Assembly (NCBI RefSeq): GCF_036588685.1
Contig: NC_086386.1
Location: 34,401,883-34,465,882 of the forward strand
Reading direction: 5' to 3'
Origin: Mytilus trossulus
Taxonomy: Eukaryota; Mollusca; Bivalvia; Mytilida; Mytilidae
Length of the DNA stretch: 64,000 nt
Shown here: one piece after another, positions 1 through 11,190 of the stretch
Numbering within the stretch: the stretch's first letter is position 1
Layout of the letters: each line of letters opens with the position of its first letter
Position numbers and translations under genes: made by a program
Notes under the pieces: generated by a model
The model's input: the letters and a program-made list of their open reading frames with translations, nothing else
What the model was told of the DNA's origin: nothing
Databases searched by the model: none

Positions 1-149
1 TCTTTAAGCTATTTTATGCTTACATTTTCCACAAACGTACAGTTAGTTTTTTATCATTTTTTTATACGGATAGAACTCACGAATCCTTTATAGCATCCTA
101 ATGTTTGCAGAATGTATATCCGCCGTATGTATTTGTAAATAAACACATC

Positions 150-500
150 ATAGAAACCAGGACTAAATTTAGTATATACGCCAGACGCGCGTTTCGTCTA
201 CAAAAGACTCATCAGTGACGCTCGAATCCAAAAAGTTTTAAAGACAAAATAAAGTAAGGATTTGAAGAGCATTGAGGACCAAAATTCCTAAAAGTTTAAC
301 AAATACAGCTAAGGTAATCTATGCCTGAGGTAGAAAAGCTTAGTATTTCAAAAAATTTAAAAATTTGTAAACAGTAAATTTATAAATATAATCATATCAA
401 TTACAATTCATGTCAGCACATAAGGTGCTGACTACTGGGCTGGTGATACCCTCGGGGAAATAAATCTCCACCAGCAGTGGCATCGACCCAGTGGTTGAAA
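150..500 (+). repeat. Dispersed bivalve repeat with ACGCGCGTTTCGTCTAC core, copy 1
   Basis: The block begins near an ACCAGGACTAAATTTAGTAT motif, carries the core GCCAGACGCGCGTTTCGTCT and the phrase AAGACTCATCAGTGACGCTC, and ends with a GATACCCTCGGGG / CATCGACCCAGTGG segment. The same order of motifs recurs at 500-620 and 14,630-14,910, and in reverse at 15,190-15,290 and 16,720-16,890. From memory this family is abundant in Mytilus and other bivalves; I cannot name its class from the sequence. Confidence 0.8.
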
Positions 501-620
501 ATAAACTCATCATAGATACCAGGTCTAAATTTAGTATATACGCCAGACGCGCGTTTCGTCTACAAAAGACTCATCATTAACGCTCGAATCCAAAAAAGTT
601 TTAAATGACCAAATAAAGTA
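500..620 (+). repeat. Partial second copy of the same dispersed repeat
   Basis: It starts again with the ACCAGGTCTAAATTTAGTAT motif and includes the CGCGCGTTTCGTC core and ACTCATCATTAACGCTCG, then stops matching after the AAATAAAGTACAAAGTTGAA motif. It directly follows copy 1, so the two are either nested insertions or a partial tandem copy. Confidence 0.7.
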
Positions 621-1074
621 CAAAGTTGAAAGACATGTTTCGTTTTAATTTAACTACAAATACAAAATTGAATTGCATAACGTTGCATAACGTTAACAAT
701 ACCATACATGATATAATGCAAAGTTATACACTTATTTACGATCTTAATATTCTTCGTCATGACACACATTATGCTTAACTACTTTTAATTATTATTTAAT
801 CATGGTGATTGGTTTGGAATAAAAAAAAAATTGTAATCAATTCTTTTGCTACATTCAAAATTGCAAGTACTTTGAGACATGCAGCTAGATTTATATGTTT
901 GTCAGCTTGTAATACATGTTTTTGATGTATTATTTAAATTATGTTTACTAGTATAATTCATGTACATGATATACTTTGGGTTGCGATGAACGTAATTGAT
1001 AATTTTCATGCAGATATGTATGCACTGTATGGTGGTTTGCTTTTACTAAATGCTATATCTATTATTAAAATAAT
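621..1074. other. AT-rich stretch without recognised feature
   Basis: I see no ORF of note, no RNA gene and no internal repeat here beyond short A/T runs. Confidence 0.5.
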
Positions 1075-1417
1075 ATTACAGATCTAACATTGTTGAAATG
1101 CTGTTTATACGAGTTGTAAATACATAATGTACACAGCCATGTATCACCATCATGGCTGGTGATCCGATAAATAAATCTGTTGTAGATTTGTCACTGGCTC
1201 AGACGTACTTATACATATAACTATTTTCTGTGACTGTAATTTGCATTAATTTGTAGGATTCTTTACTATAGATAATTTAGCTGATCTGTAGAAATAACAT
1301 CTTCTTAATATAATATATAATAACATGTCTTATATAGCATGGACTGTAGTGCGACGCTAGATTAAAAATGACGTGGAAAGTTAACACCCGGCCGCCGAAA
1401 GCTTCAATTTTATGAAG

Positions 1418-1535
1418 CCCAGGTGGTCGTGTGGTCTAGCGGGACGGCTACAGTGTAGTCGATTTGGTGTCACAATATCTCAGTAGCATAGGTTCGAATC
1501 CCGGCGAGTGAAGATCCAAATATTTGCGAAAGCAA
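1418..1535 (+). repeat. tRNA-derived SINE-like block, copy 1
   Basis: The block GGTGGTCGTGTGGTCTAGCG resembles a pol III A box, and GGTTCGAATCCCGGC ~75 bases later is a good B box. The spacing and the extra length between boxes resemble a tRNA with a long variable arm, but the acceptor ends do not pair well, so this is a tRNA-derived repeat and not a tRNA gene. It is followed by a small hairpin, TTTGCGAAAGCAAA. Confidence 0.65.
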
Positions 1536-1927
1536 ATTTACAGATCTAAAGTTGGTGGGTTGATGTTTAGACGAGTTGTATATACATACTGAACACAGCC
1601 ATGTATCACCATCATTGCCGATGGATAAATCTGTCGTACAGTTGTAACTGGCTCAGACGTACTTATAAATATAATCATTTTCTATGACTGTATCTGAGAT
1701 TAATTTGTAGGATCCTTTACTGTAGATAAATTAGCTAAATGATCTGTAAAAATAACATCTTTATGCCTTATATATCGTGAACTGTAGTACGACGCTGGTG
1801 TCATGATATCTCAGGGAAGAGCAAAAAAGTTGCGAAAGTGAATTAACAGATCTAACATTGGTGGGTTAATGATTAGACGAGTTATATTTATATATATCTA
1901 TATATATAAGTAAGCTCTTTTAATGAG

Positions 1928-2046
1928 AGCCCAGGTGGTCGTGTGGTCTAGCGGGGCGGCTGCAGTGCAGGCGATTTGGTGTCACGATATCACAGTAGCA
2001 TGGGTTCGAATCCCGGCGTGGGAAGAACCAAAAATTTGCGAAAGCA
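1928..2046 (+). repeat. tRNA-derived SINE-like block, copy 2
   Basis: It is nearly identical to the block at 1,418: same A-box-like GTGGTCTAGCGGGGCGGCTG, same B box GGTTCGAATCCCGGCG, same trailing TTTGCGAAAGCAAA hairpin. Differences are scattered single bases. Confidence 0.65.
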
Positions 2047-2104
2047 AATTTACAGATCTAACATTGTTGGGTTGATGTTTAGACGAGTTGTATATATATA
2101 AGTA

Positions 2105-2352
2105 TATATAGACTTGGTTTATACTTAAGTATAAACATATTTTCTTTATTCATTTAAATTTCATCGGTGAATTGGTCATCACATTCGTAAAATGGAAAAA
2201 CATAGTAACACGATGTCACCCAAATATCACCCAACAAATCACCCAAATTACTATGCTTTCCCATTTTATCAATGTGACGACCAATTCACCGAAGAAATGA
2301 GAAATAATAAAGAAAATATGTTTATACTTAAGTACACACCAAGTCTATATAT
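2105..2352. mobile_element. Fold-back (inverted-repeat) element 1
   Basis: The left arm (GACTTGGTTTATACTTAAGT onward) reappears reverse-complemented up to ~2,345, ending with AAGTATAAAC-like bases and CCAAGTC. Arms are ~100 bp and the loop ~45 bp. It sits in a TATATA tract, so the target duplication cannot be read. A short ORF across it comes from the palindrome and is not a gene. Confidence 0.7.
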
Positions 2353-2357
2353 ATATA

Positions 2358-2734
2358 TTAGTCAAATGCGTTTTGTTTAATATACTTTTTCACTTTTTTT
2401 GGTCTTTTGGTAAATGTTGTTTGTGCTGTTTTTAGACCCTTCTACAACGAAATTTGTTTGACATGCACACGTATAAAAATTGCGGTTTTTATCCAACGCA
2501 GTCATAGGTTTGAACATAGTTTTCAATTTAGACTCGTTTATATATATATATATACGAGTCTAAATTGAAAACTACGTTCAAACCTATGACTGCGTTGGAT
2601 AAAAACCGCAATTTTTATACGTGTGCATGTCAAACAAATATCGTTGTAGAAGGGTCTAAAAACAGCACAAACAACATTATCCAAAAGACCAAAAGAGTGA
2701 AAAAGTATATTTAAACAAAACGCATTTGACTAAC
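2358..2734. mobile_element. Fold-back (near-perfect palindrome) element 2
   Basis: TTAGTCAAATGCGTTTTG at the left end is matched by its reverse complement at ~2,715-2,734. The two ~180-bp arms meet at a (TA)n centre near 2,546 and differ at only a few positions. The arm phrase GCACACGTATAAAAATTG occurs again at ~56,265 in the satellite region, so the family is dispersed. No coding capacity is present, as expected of a non-autonomous element. Confidence 0.8.
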
Positions 2735-2739
2735 AGGTC

Positions 2740-3285
2740 GAACAACTGATGTTCTTTAACCCTGCTGACTGCCATTGGCGATTGCCAAATAAAATTGATC
2801 ACAGGTTGTAACAAAATGGATCTTATATATACATAAGTACGTCTGAGTCAGTGACAACCCTACAACATATGATTATACTGATGATATTTTAAAGTTCATA
2901 CTCTTCATTCAATACATGATATATCAAAATCTTTTCTGTTTATTTATTGGTTATTAAACATGTTAAAGCAGAGAAACTATGATATTCAAATTATCGCATA
3001 TTATCTCTTAACATGCCTTATGTTTGTAGTCCTTGAGTAAGATCAAGTTTGTTTTTTAATGGAAATTTAATTTTATTCATTATTTTATGTTCTTATTTTT
3101 GTTGTCATGCTTTAACTATCATGGTCAAAGAGCGCTAATCTGGTGTTCATCAACAAAAGCACTTTCCCCATTGAAGTGCATGGATAGAATTGTCCTATCC
3201 GTGATTCAAGAATTAAAGTCAAATGCGTTACTGTAATTTTACAGCATAAAAAGAATTAATTTCGTATCAGAACTTTATACTTCAG
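2740..3285. other. AT-rich stretch without recognised feature
   Basis: Near 2,830 there is a reversed fragment of the SINE-associated unit (ACATAAGTACGTCTGAGTCA). Otherwise I see no gene, RNA or repeat. Confidence 0.45.
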
Positions 3286-3289
3286 CTGT

Positions 3290-4075
3290 TTCGGGTCAGT
3301 ATTACCTGAGAAAACGTTTTTTGATCTGTATTTCATATATTTACAACTGCTTTGTTTTTGGTCAGCATCGCCTGCCAAAACGTTTTATGATCTTTATTTC
3401 ATATAATTACAATTGTCTTGTTTTGGGTCAGCATTGCCTGTCAAAATGTTTTATGATCTTTATTTCATATAATTACAACTGTATTATTTCGGATCAGCTA
3501 CCCTCCAAAACGTTTTAAGATGTTTTATTTTATATTATCACAACTGTCTTGTTTTGGGTCAGCATTGCCTGCCAAAACGTTTTATGATCTTTATTTCATA
3601 TAATTACAACTGTTTTGTTTTTGGTCAGCATTGCCTGCCAAATCATTCATGAATTTCATTTCATATAATTACAACTGTCTTGTTTGGGTCAGCATTGCCT
3701 GCCAAAATGTTTTATGGTCTTTATTCCATATAATTACAAATGTCTTGTTTTGGGTCAGCATTGCCTGCCGAAACGTTTTACGATCTTTATTTCATATAAT
3801 TACAACTGTCTTGTTTTAAGGTCAGCATTGCCTGCCAAAATATTTTATGATTTTTATTTCATAGTATTACAACTGTCTTGTTTTGGGTCAGCATTGCCTG
3901 CCAAAACGTTTTATGATCTTTATTTCATATAATTACAACTGTCTTGGTTTGGGTCAGCATTGCCTGCCTAAACGATTATTATCTTCATTTCATATAATTT
4001 CAACCGTATCTTGATTTGGGTCAATATTGCCTGTCAAAACGTTTATGATCTTTATTTCATATAAATGGTGTCTTT
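3290..4075 (+). repeat. Minisatellite, ~65-bp unit, about 12 copies
   Basis: Each unit contains TTTTATGATCTTTATTTCAT, ATAATTACAACTGTCTTG and GGTCAGCATTGCCTGCCAAA. Units vary between roughly 62 and 68 bp and diverge by scattered substitutions and small indels. Several overlapping small ORFs of Cys/Phe/Ile-rich sequence here are by-products of the repeat. Confidence 0.9.
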
Positions 4076-4079
4076 ATTA

Positions 4080-5805
4080 CCTGCCCTCCTGTCGTTGCTG
4101 TCTTTACACATTGTTCAGACTATCAATGCGATCATCTAATAGGCTACCTTTAAACTGTTTTTATTTTTATTTTATGGCTATGTTTAGCTTCCTGTATGTA
4201 TTCAAGAATTGTTCGTAAATCATGTTATGGTTTTTAATGTTGCCTGTCTAATTTAAATTTGTTATTATTCAAATTATAAAGATATAAAAGGACTTGATGG
4301 TTTATCCCGAAGTTGTACTAAATGCTCTGTTCTTTAGAGATATATCCATCACAAACCAAAGTTTTGATATTTTACTAAACTGGTTATTAAGTTTTCTCTT
4401 TCGATAAAATGTTTACAGTATGTGCCAAAAGCTTTAAATATTTACTCGGTTTAACTCTACATCTTTTTAACTTTCATCACAATTAAGGTACAAAAAAAAT
4501 ATAGGAAAAATCACTTAAAGCTGGAATACTACTTCAAATGTATTGTTCCTTTTACAACTAGAAAATAGAAAAATCAAGTTCCCGATGTATATTAAGTGTA
4601 CATTAAAAGTCCCTAAACTTATCAGTGCCGGATAAGTAAGTTTGGTGGATTACCTCCTTTTTTATAGTGGTATAATCGATATAAATTGTTACTATTACTA
4701 TGGAAAGGTGATCTTCACCAGTCATTAAATTTCTAAAAAAACTGTATATTAAGAATTATGACCAAAAGTTAAATTTTTACCGAATCGTCAATTAAGAAAA
4801 TTTATTTCTATAGTCTCGTATCAATTTGAATCACATAGAAAATAACTGAGAGTTAAAAAGGTAAACATAAGATACTTATTTACTTATTTCAATTTAAAAA
4901 CTTTTTCCTTACGGAATTCATCTATGAACTTTATACAATTGAACAAGTCTTTCGTGTCAAGTGTAGAATGATAATCATTTGCTCATGATCCCATATAGAA
5001 ATAGTCAGATGTAAAATTTCGTAATTTGAAAGGATCCAGGGCTTCATAAAAATGTTCTTTAATGTTGTTTGAAGATTTAAAATTACAGATACAGTTTCGG
5101 CTAATTAATGTACTTATTGAATGTACTATACTATATAGGGGATTCTTTTATTAAAGGTCTGGATGTAAGACGAAATATGAATTCTGAAACATACTTTACG
5201 ACGATTCTATTGTAATTTAATTGCTGTTGTCCTGACCGGAAAAGATTTACACCTTTAATCATTTTTACCTGTAAGTGATAATTTAAAAGTAATATCTTGG
5301 TATATAATAATATAAACTATTAATATTTCTGCTCAATGTGGATACATTTTACATAATAAAGTGGTATTTGTTTGGTGTACATGAATGTGAATGTCAGGCT
5401 TGTATTTTTTTTCAAGTTATATATAAATTGGATTCACGTCGCCAGAGTCCTCGGGTGCGGGATCCACTTTTTCAGCCTTAGAATTGATTTCGGAACCACT
5501 CTTTTAGCCTAGGAGTAGATTAGTGGCAGATTTTTCTCCCCACCTTTGTTATTCTTTGTTATTTATTCAATTGATATGATATAAGTTGATGTAACTTCGT
5601 ATTAATTATGTATTATTATTTCATATTTAGGTACCACAATACAAAGATTTTTTTACTTCCAATCACTAACCTTTGAAATGCTGTAACTTTCTTATGAATG
5701 CATAGAAGATAATGAACTTATATGTTAAATGTTTTATTTGCAAAATATATTTTTTTCATTTTATGATTTTGATTAATGACCTTTTTTCGTCAGTTAAGTT
5801 TTTAT
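4080..5805. other. Long AT-rich non-coding stretch
   Basis: No ORF, splice-framed exon or RNA gene is convincing. The segment 5,430-5,560 is somewhat GC-richer (CGCCAGAGTCCTCGGGTGCG) and may be an unrecognised repeat. Confidence 0.4.
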
Positions 5806-5809
5806 ATCA

Positions 5810-6010
5810 TATAGCAAATCAAGCTCATACTAAGGCTGGTGTATACATAGTCTAGCTGCCTGTCTTAAACACATCTTCCAAACGTAATTAATATATTGTC
5901 AATCAAGAAATCAAGCATCTCGATAATGTCAGTTTCAGACGATGTTTTGTCTAAACTGGCGATTAAAGGAACCTGAAAACGTATCATTACCGAGATAAGC
6001 AAAGACATAT
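5810..6010 (-). pseudogene. Decayed reverse transcriptase fragment (retroelement relic)
   Basis: Read on the minus strand from ~6,008, an open stretch of about 47 codons includes VPLIASLDKTSSETDIIEML and DFLIDNILITFGRCV. This matches, from memory, the RT region just before the PMGTNCAPLLADL-type motif of a retroelement family common in mussels. After a frame change the following codons read roughly VFKTGS and TPAL with two stops, a plausible ruin of that motif. Nothing else of the element is recognisable nearby. Confidence 0.6.
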
Positions 6011-6054
6011 ATTTGAATGATCTTATTTAATTTTTGTCGCCATCATCGCTTTTT

Positions 6055-6459
6055 TCACCTTCCATGTTTTGTAAAAATCTCGATTTTATCATATTCATCT
6101 AGTTTTTCAAGTGTTTTGATGAGAATTATGGGGTTCCCTTTGGCTGAAAATGTAAGTAACTCACCGCTTTGGTGTTTCCTTGCTTTTTTTTGCATCTTCT
6201 TCTTCATATTTTTCATTTTTTCCTCTAATATCTTCATTTTAGATTCCATTTCTTCCTCACTAACACTTTCTTCGCTGGAGGATATATCTGAACTGATACC
6301 TTGGTCTTGATTCATCACACCTATCTGTGGTTTCATCTCAGATTCTCCTGTTACCACTTCTATTTTCTTAGGAGATTCAAGACTCGAATCTTTGAAAAGG
6401 AATGAAAACATAGTTATATTTATGACCAATATTAAAACAAGGCCGGAATAAAAATTCAA
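6055..6459 (-). CDS. Uncharacterised ORF, possible first exon of a type II membrane protein
   Basis: The 134-codon minus-strand frame starts MNFYSGLVLILVINITMFSF, a hydrophobic segment near the N-terminus that could be a signal anchor. An acidic serine-rich stretch follows (residues ~55-72, SSDISSSEESVSEEEME), then a lysine/methionine-rich stretch of heptad character (~72-95) and a tail ending EIFTKHGR. The last codons overlap a good splice donor, GAAG|GTGAAA, at ~6,058, so this may be the first coding exon of a spliced gene; I could not find the next exon. I do not recognise the family. It lies just upstream, on the same strand, of an RT relic, with no visible link. It could also be a chance ORF. 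Confidence 0.35.
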   Translation of the reverse strand: MNFYSGLVLILVINITMFSFLFKDSSLESPKKIEVVTGESEMKPQIGVMNQDQGISSDISSSEESVSEEEMESKMKILEEKMKNMKKKMQKKARKHQSGELLTFSAKGNPIILIKTLEKLDEYDKIEIFTKHGR

Positions 6460-8395
6460 CGATTATTATTCAAAAAATAAAACTTGAAATTACTGCGATT
6501 AATTCTGAAATTTGAAAGTCTGTTCTAGGTTGTGGCACATATTTACATCAAACTTGGTGGCAATAATCTTATTTTGGTTTCCATTGAATCACTTTGTCAT
6601 GGTTTTCTAATGTATCAAACAACACTTTAATACATCATTGTAGTGTATACAAGATATTTATTGGAAACCAAACAAAACTACATTAAAGACGCATAGTTTC
6701 TTTGAATATAAAGATAATAATTTCATTCCATGTAAAATGAAATTTTCAGACGGGCGCTAAGGAAAAACAAAACCTTATTTTAGTTTAAAAAGATCAACAA
6801 GGAGTGGAATAAAGTCTGAGTCAGTAACTCGAGCTCAATTACGTTCATAAAAAAGAACAGTAAAATCAGGAAAAGAGATTGTAACGAGAAGTTAAAATAA
6901 AATATAAGTTAATACTGGTCACCTTTTAGCTAACTTTTAAAGAGTGTCTTCAAAATATCAATTATGTAAGATTGAAAACCATTTTGACTTATATTCTATT
7001 AGGAGAGAAGTTTTGAAAACTGTGCCATCAAAAACTGGAAGTGACTTTAGATGCCCCTTTTTTCATTTATCTAGAAAACCTGTTCGTTATTGATAAAAAA
7101 AAATCTCTTCTGTTCTGGGATTCGAGTTTCACAATATTTTTTTGGTTAAGTGAAGGATCATATCAATAAAAACAGCTAACTTTCAGAGATATTTTTATAA
7201 TTCCTCAGCGGAATATACTCCTCTGCAAAGTCATCGAGAACTTCAACTAAAGGGTTTTGTATAGTGTCATGACGTAATTAATATCTTGATATGCATTTAA
7301 CTTTACTATTTCTAAGGAGTGGTGCAAACACATTCAGTTCCATATTTAGAACACGATCATAACTTTTTTATGTATATGTAACCTTTTAATATTTAGATTA
7401 CTTTGTATGTTTGTTTGAATAGTTTAGTCAATTGTGTTGTATGTCTGTAATTTATGTTTACACAGCTTTGACTGCTTAATTATAGCCATTGTTACGTTAA
7501 ACTTTTGTATCTTTTTTGGATGTGTACCCAATTTTGTCTATATAACGGAACTTTAACCAACTGACATACAAGTGGTAGGTTTAACTCGCTAAATAAATAA
7601 TTTTAACTATTCAGTTTCAGTCGGGAAATTTGCAATTGTTTTTCACTTTTTCGTTTAATTTAGAAACTTTAATTATGTCAGTTTTTATAGACGTCCTCTT
7701 TTTACACTTAAAGTTCAGTACTTTTGTTATACATTTTCTTTACCTCAATTTTCACTTAGAAAATCATATCAAGAATCTGGTATCTCAATGACTTATATTT
7801 CGTTTCGGGGCCATAAATATTTTTTTCTCCATAAAGGTAGAATTATCTAATGATGGTTTGTGCATTAAAAATACTTAACTATGGAAATCTATATACCATG
7901 TATTTGATTTGATGTAAATCTAATAAATATTCAATTGAATTACCTTGATGGTGTCCTGATGGTTCGTCAGATTTCATCACTACAATATTTGTGAAAATCC
8001 ATTAAATTAACAAAAAAAATCTCGGAAAATAAATTTCTTTTTTACTCTTGTTGTTTACACGTGAATTTACAGGTCTTATTGCACAATAACCAAGCAAGTA
8101 TAATGAGTACGCATAATAAGGTATAACAGTATGAAATCTGTGGAATTAAATATACTATTTATAATTTTAAAACGTTTTCATTAGTATTATAATAGTAGTG
8201 GTAATAGGGCAATACATCTATGTACGTACAAATTATGATGTAACGCAATATATATACACATACAAAATACAAAAATATGAATGTGGATTTACAAAATTAA
8301 AATTAAGTCAGTGACCTTAGTCAAGGGGGTGCAGAATGATTTGTATGCTGTCACATTGATTTTTCTGAAGAAAAATTATTTTCTAATATCAAGCT
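6460..8395. other. Long AT-rich non-coding stretch
   Basis: I see only short direct motifs and A/T runs; no gene, RNA or clear repeat boundary. Confidence 0.4.
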
Positions 8396-8399
8396 TTAG

Positions 8400-8900
8400 T
8401 TCATGTCATTTTGAAGTCTAATTGTAGAAGGTTTTATTTCTTGCCTCTTAGTTCTTTCAATGAAATTAAGGATTTCACATTTAGTATTAAAAAAATCCTT
8501 GAAATACTCTGTCAGTATGATAACTTTATTTGTGAGAAAATATCAATGTATAATTTTCATAGAGTCCAAATACGAAAGGAATTTTGATATGCATTTTATA
8601 AAAAATCCAGAATTGATATTGTGCCAAGTGTCGGCTTCAATATGACAACCCCAAAGAAAAGGTTCCGTAGATTCTGACGCTTCTTTGCAAAATATACAAA
8701 ATTGGCAGTATATCAGTTTAATTTCAACGAATAGAGTGTTTTTTTCCAAAACATCAAATGAATAATTCTATATTGAAACCAACATAGCTAAGTGGGTTTT
8801 TTTTTATGAAACCTTGGTAACACAAAATTGTATTTTTAAATTTTTTCTACAATCATATTAAGAATATTTTCCCATGTTTCTGCTGCAAAAAAGGTAAAGT
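8400..8900 (-). pseudogene. 3' end of a decayed LINE (C-terminal zinc-knuckle region)
   Basis: On the minus strand the segment from ~8,900 reads AAETWENILNMIVEKI. After broken frames it continues at 8,749-8,543 with LIYCQFCIFCKEASESTEPF and LWGCHIEADTW. This matches the CxxC...H...C layout with the xxFLWxC motif at the C-terminus of many invertebrate LINE polymerases. The frame continues past one stop (LTEYFKDFFNTKCEILNFIE, then RTKRQE), again typical of that tail. Several stops and frame breaks show it is dead. Confidence 0.6.
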
Positions 8901-9084
8901 ACCTTTGTTTAAAATGGTGAATATACCATTGGAAACAATTATTTATAAGAAAAAGGCATAAAAGTTCTTTTTTTTCTCTTTTTCATTATTGATTTTAGTG
9001 GCTTGATAAGGGCAAGAATAAACCAACAACACTGCAGGTTTTGAAATTATACAATCTTTCAAATTGTTCGTGTATAATATATTT

Positions 9085-9545
9085 ACATAAAATTGAGAAT
9101 GGAAATGAGGAATGTGTCAAAGAGACAACAACCCGACCAAAATAAAAAAACACAACAGCAGAAGGTCACCAACAGGTCTTCAATGTAGCGGGGAATTCCC
9201 GCACCCGGAGGCGTCCTTCAGCTGGCCCCTAACAAATATATACTAGTTCAGTGATAATGAACGCCATACTAATTTCCAAATTGTACACAAGAAACTAAAA
9301 TTTAAATAATACAAGACTAACAAAGGCCAGAGGCTCCTGACTTGGGACAGGTGCAAAAATGCGGCGGGGTTAAACATGTTTGTGAGATTTCAACCCTCCC
9401 CCTATACCTCTAACCAGTGTAGAAAAGTAAAAGCATAGCAATACGCACATTAAAATTCAGTTCAAGAGAAGTCCGAGTCTGATGTCAGAAGATGTAACCA
9501 AAGAAAATAAACAAAATGACAATAATACATAAATAACAACAGACT
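9085..9545 (+). repeat. Dispersed mussel repeat, GTGTCAAAGAGACAACAACC family, long copy
   Basis: It begins TTGAGAATGGAAATGAGGAA and contains GTGTCAAAGAGACAACAACC, CACCCGGAGGCGTCCTTCAG, CCAGAGGCTCCTGACTTGGG and AGAAGTCCGAGTCTGATGTC in order. Shorter copies are at 15,530-15,705 and 47,505-47,600, and a diverged full-length copy at 50,775-51,190. The family is very common in Mytilus DNA and transcripts from memory; its class is not clear from this window. Confidence 0.85.
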
Positions 9546-10340
9546 ACTAGCAGTTAACTGACATGCCAGCTTCATTAAACAGGTTATTAACATTAAATAC
9601 CCTACGATGTGACAATGTTTATGGTAGATTCTGACATTGTCACTATTTTATTATTTAAATTACTCATCAATAATTTGTTTGTTGTTTAAAGTCAAAATTA
9701 CCGGTGAATGGTCTCACCTGTAGCTATTACCAATGTCATTTGTAATGCTTTCAGATAATCAAACAGAAATGTATCTAGATGATTTAAAACAGTTTCTTTC
9801 TTCTCAACGTACTTCTAAATTTCTTCAAATGTGTCAACAAAGATCTTTTATTGTCTAATTTCAAAATAGTTCCCTCCAGATCCTTGACTTTTTAAAATTC
9901 TTAGTATAAAGGTTGAAATTTGGAAAAAAAAGATTAAAACCCCACAGATAAGAGCTCTATTATTTCTATTTATATATCATAAAAGCAGAGAATATCAGCA
10001 TTTGGCCCCCAAAAAAAATCAATCAGAGTAAATATCTTGCATCAATATTGACACCCAATCCTAACAGATAGTCACCCGCATCTTTTGTTTTAATTTGTGT
10101 CTTTTATAGTAAAGATGTTGTTTTAAACAGAAGATTATCTCCTCGTGTAATTAAAGCATAATAATCAAAAACACTGTATACTCTCCATTGTTTGTTATTG
10201 GAACTTCGTCTGTTTGTACGAATTGTGTGTTTTTGAGACAATATATGCTATGTTTTTTTAAAGTATATAGGCAATTGCTCATCATGAATATTGGAGAATA
10301 TTGTCTCGAGTAGAATTTTATAATGCACGAGCTTGCGAGT
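9546..10340. other. AT-rich stretch without recognised feature
   Basis: No supported gene or RNA. The small minus-strand ORF at 10,151-10,372 has no protein-like character. Confidence 0.4.
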
Positions 10341-10341
10341 G

Positions 10342-11190
10342 CAATATATGTTCTCCTTTTATTGTTTAGCAATATAATATTTGAAAGTAAAAATTGGTTT
10401 TAACTAAGATTTAAACGGTGATCACGTCATGAATTTCAAAGATTTATTGCACTAGTGCAATATTAGAATTTATTGCACGCTAACTTTTGGTTATGTTCTG
10501 TGTGAAATATTATACTGCTAAACTATAATATCCTTTATTGATCATAAGAAATATATTTATGTTTTATATGGCTTTGAAGAGACACTTAGCTTGAATCTTG
10601 GAATAATGATTAAATGTTGAAATGCAGGAGAAAGAAAAAAACTAAATAAAACAAAAATTTAGAAAATTTCAAACAAAACGTTGGATGTCACTGATATATT
10701 TCTGAAAAGATTTTAAAATAGCAATATTCATATCATTTTAAAAAATCTAAATAATCTGTTTCCATATATATGTTCTCCTTTTATTGTATAGCTATATAAT
10801 ATTTGAAAGTAAAAATTGGCTTAAACTAAGATTTAAACGGTGATGACGTCATGAATTTCGAAGATTTATTGCACTAGTGCAATATTAGAATTTATTGCAC
10901 GCTAAATTTTGGTTACGTTCTGTGGGAAATATTATACTGCTATACAATAATATCCTTTATTGATCATAAGAAATATATGTATGTTTTATATGGCTTGGAA
11001 GAGACACTTAGCTTGAATCTTGGAATAATGATTAAATGTTGAAATGCAGGGAAAAAAACAAAATACTAAATAAAACAAAAATTAAGAAAATTTCAAACAA
11101 AACGTTGGATGTCACTGATATATTTCTGAAAAGATTTTGAAATAGCAATATTCATATTATTTTAAAAAAATCTAAATAACCTGTTTCCAA
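10342..11190 (+). repeat. Tandem duplication, 422-bp unit x 2
   Basis: TATATGTTCTCCTTTTATTG begins copies at ~10,345 and ~10,767; both run to AATCTGTTTCCA / AACCTGTTTCCA. They are highly similar, with small indels in an A-rich part. Each contains the palindrome ATTGCACTAGTGCAAT and a second TTATTGCACG. Confidence 0.9.

Larger units (their letters stand above)
1075..2104 (+). repeat. Tandemly repeated unit containing a tRNA-like SINE head
   Basis: Units start at about 1,075, 1,536, 1,845 and 2,047, each with TTACAGATCTAA followed by a GTTTAGACGAGTTGTA segment. The first unit is longest (~460 bp) and has all parts: a leader, the phrase ACTGGCTCAGACGTACTTAT, a GACTGTAGTGCGACGCT segment, the tRNA-like block, and a closing TTTGCGAAAGCAAATTTAC hairpin. 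The second unit has lost most of the tRNA-like block; the third keeps it but has lost the middle; the fourth is only the start. A diverged single copy lies at 30,630-30,930. Confidence 0.75.

Noticed and set aside
1418-2046. True tRNA genes
   Set aside because: A and B boxes are present, but acceptor stems do not pair and the blocks are part of a repeated unit, so they are SINE-type.
2192-2380. 62-codon ORF starting MEKHSNTMSPKYHPTNHPNY
   Set aside because: It spans the loop and right arm of a fold-back element and ends in a TA tract.
3321-4218. Cluster of small Cys/Phe-rich ORFs that could be taken for small secreted peptides
   Set aside because: All lie in the 65-bp minisatellite and reflect its translation.
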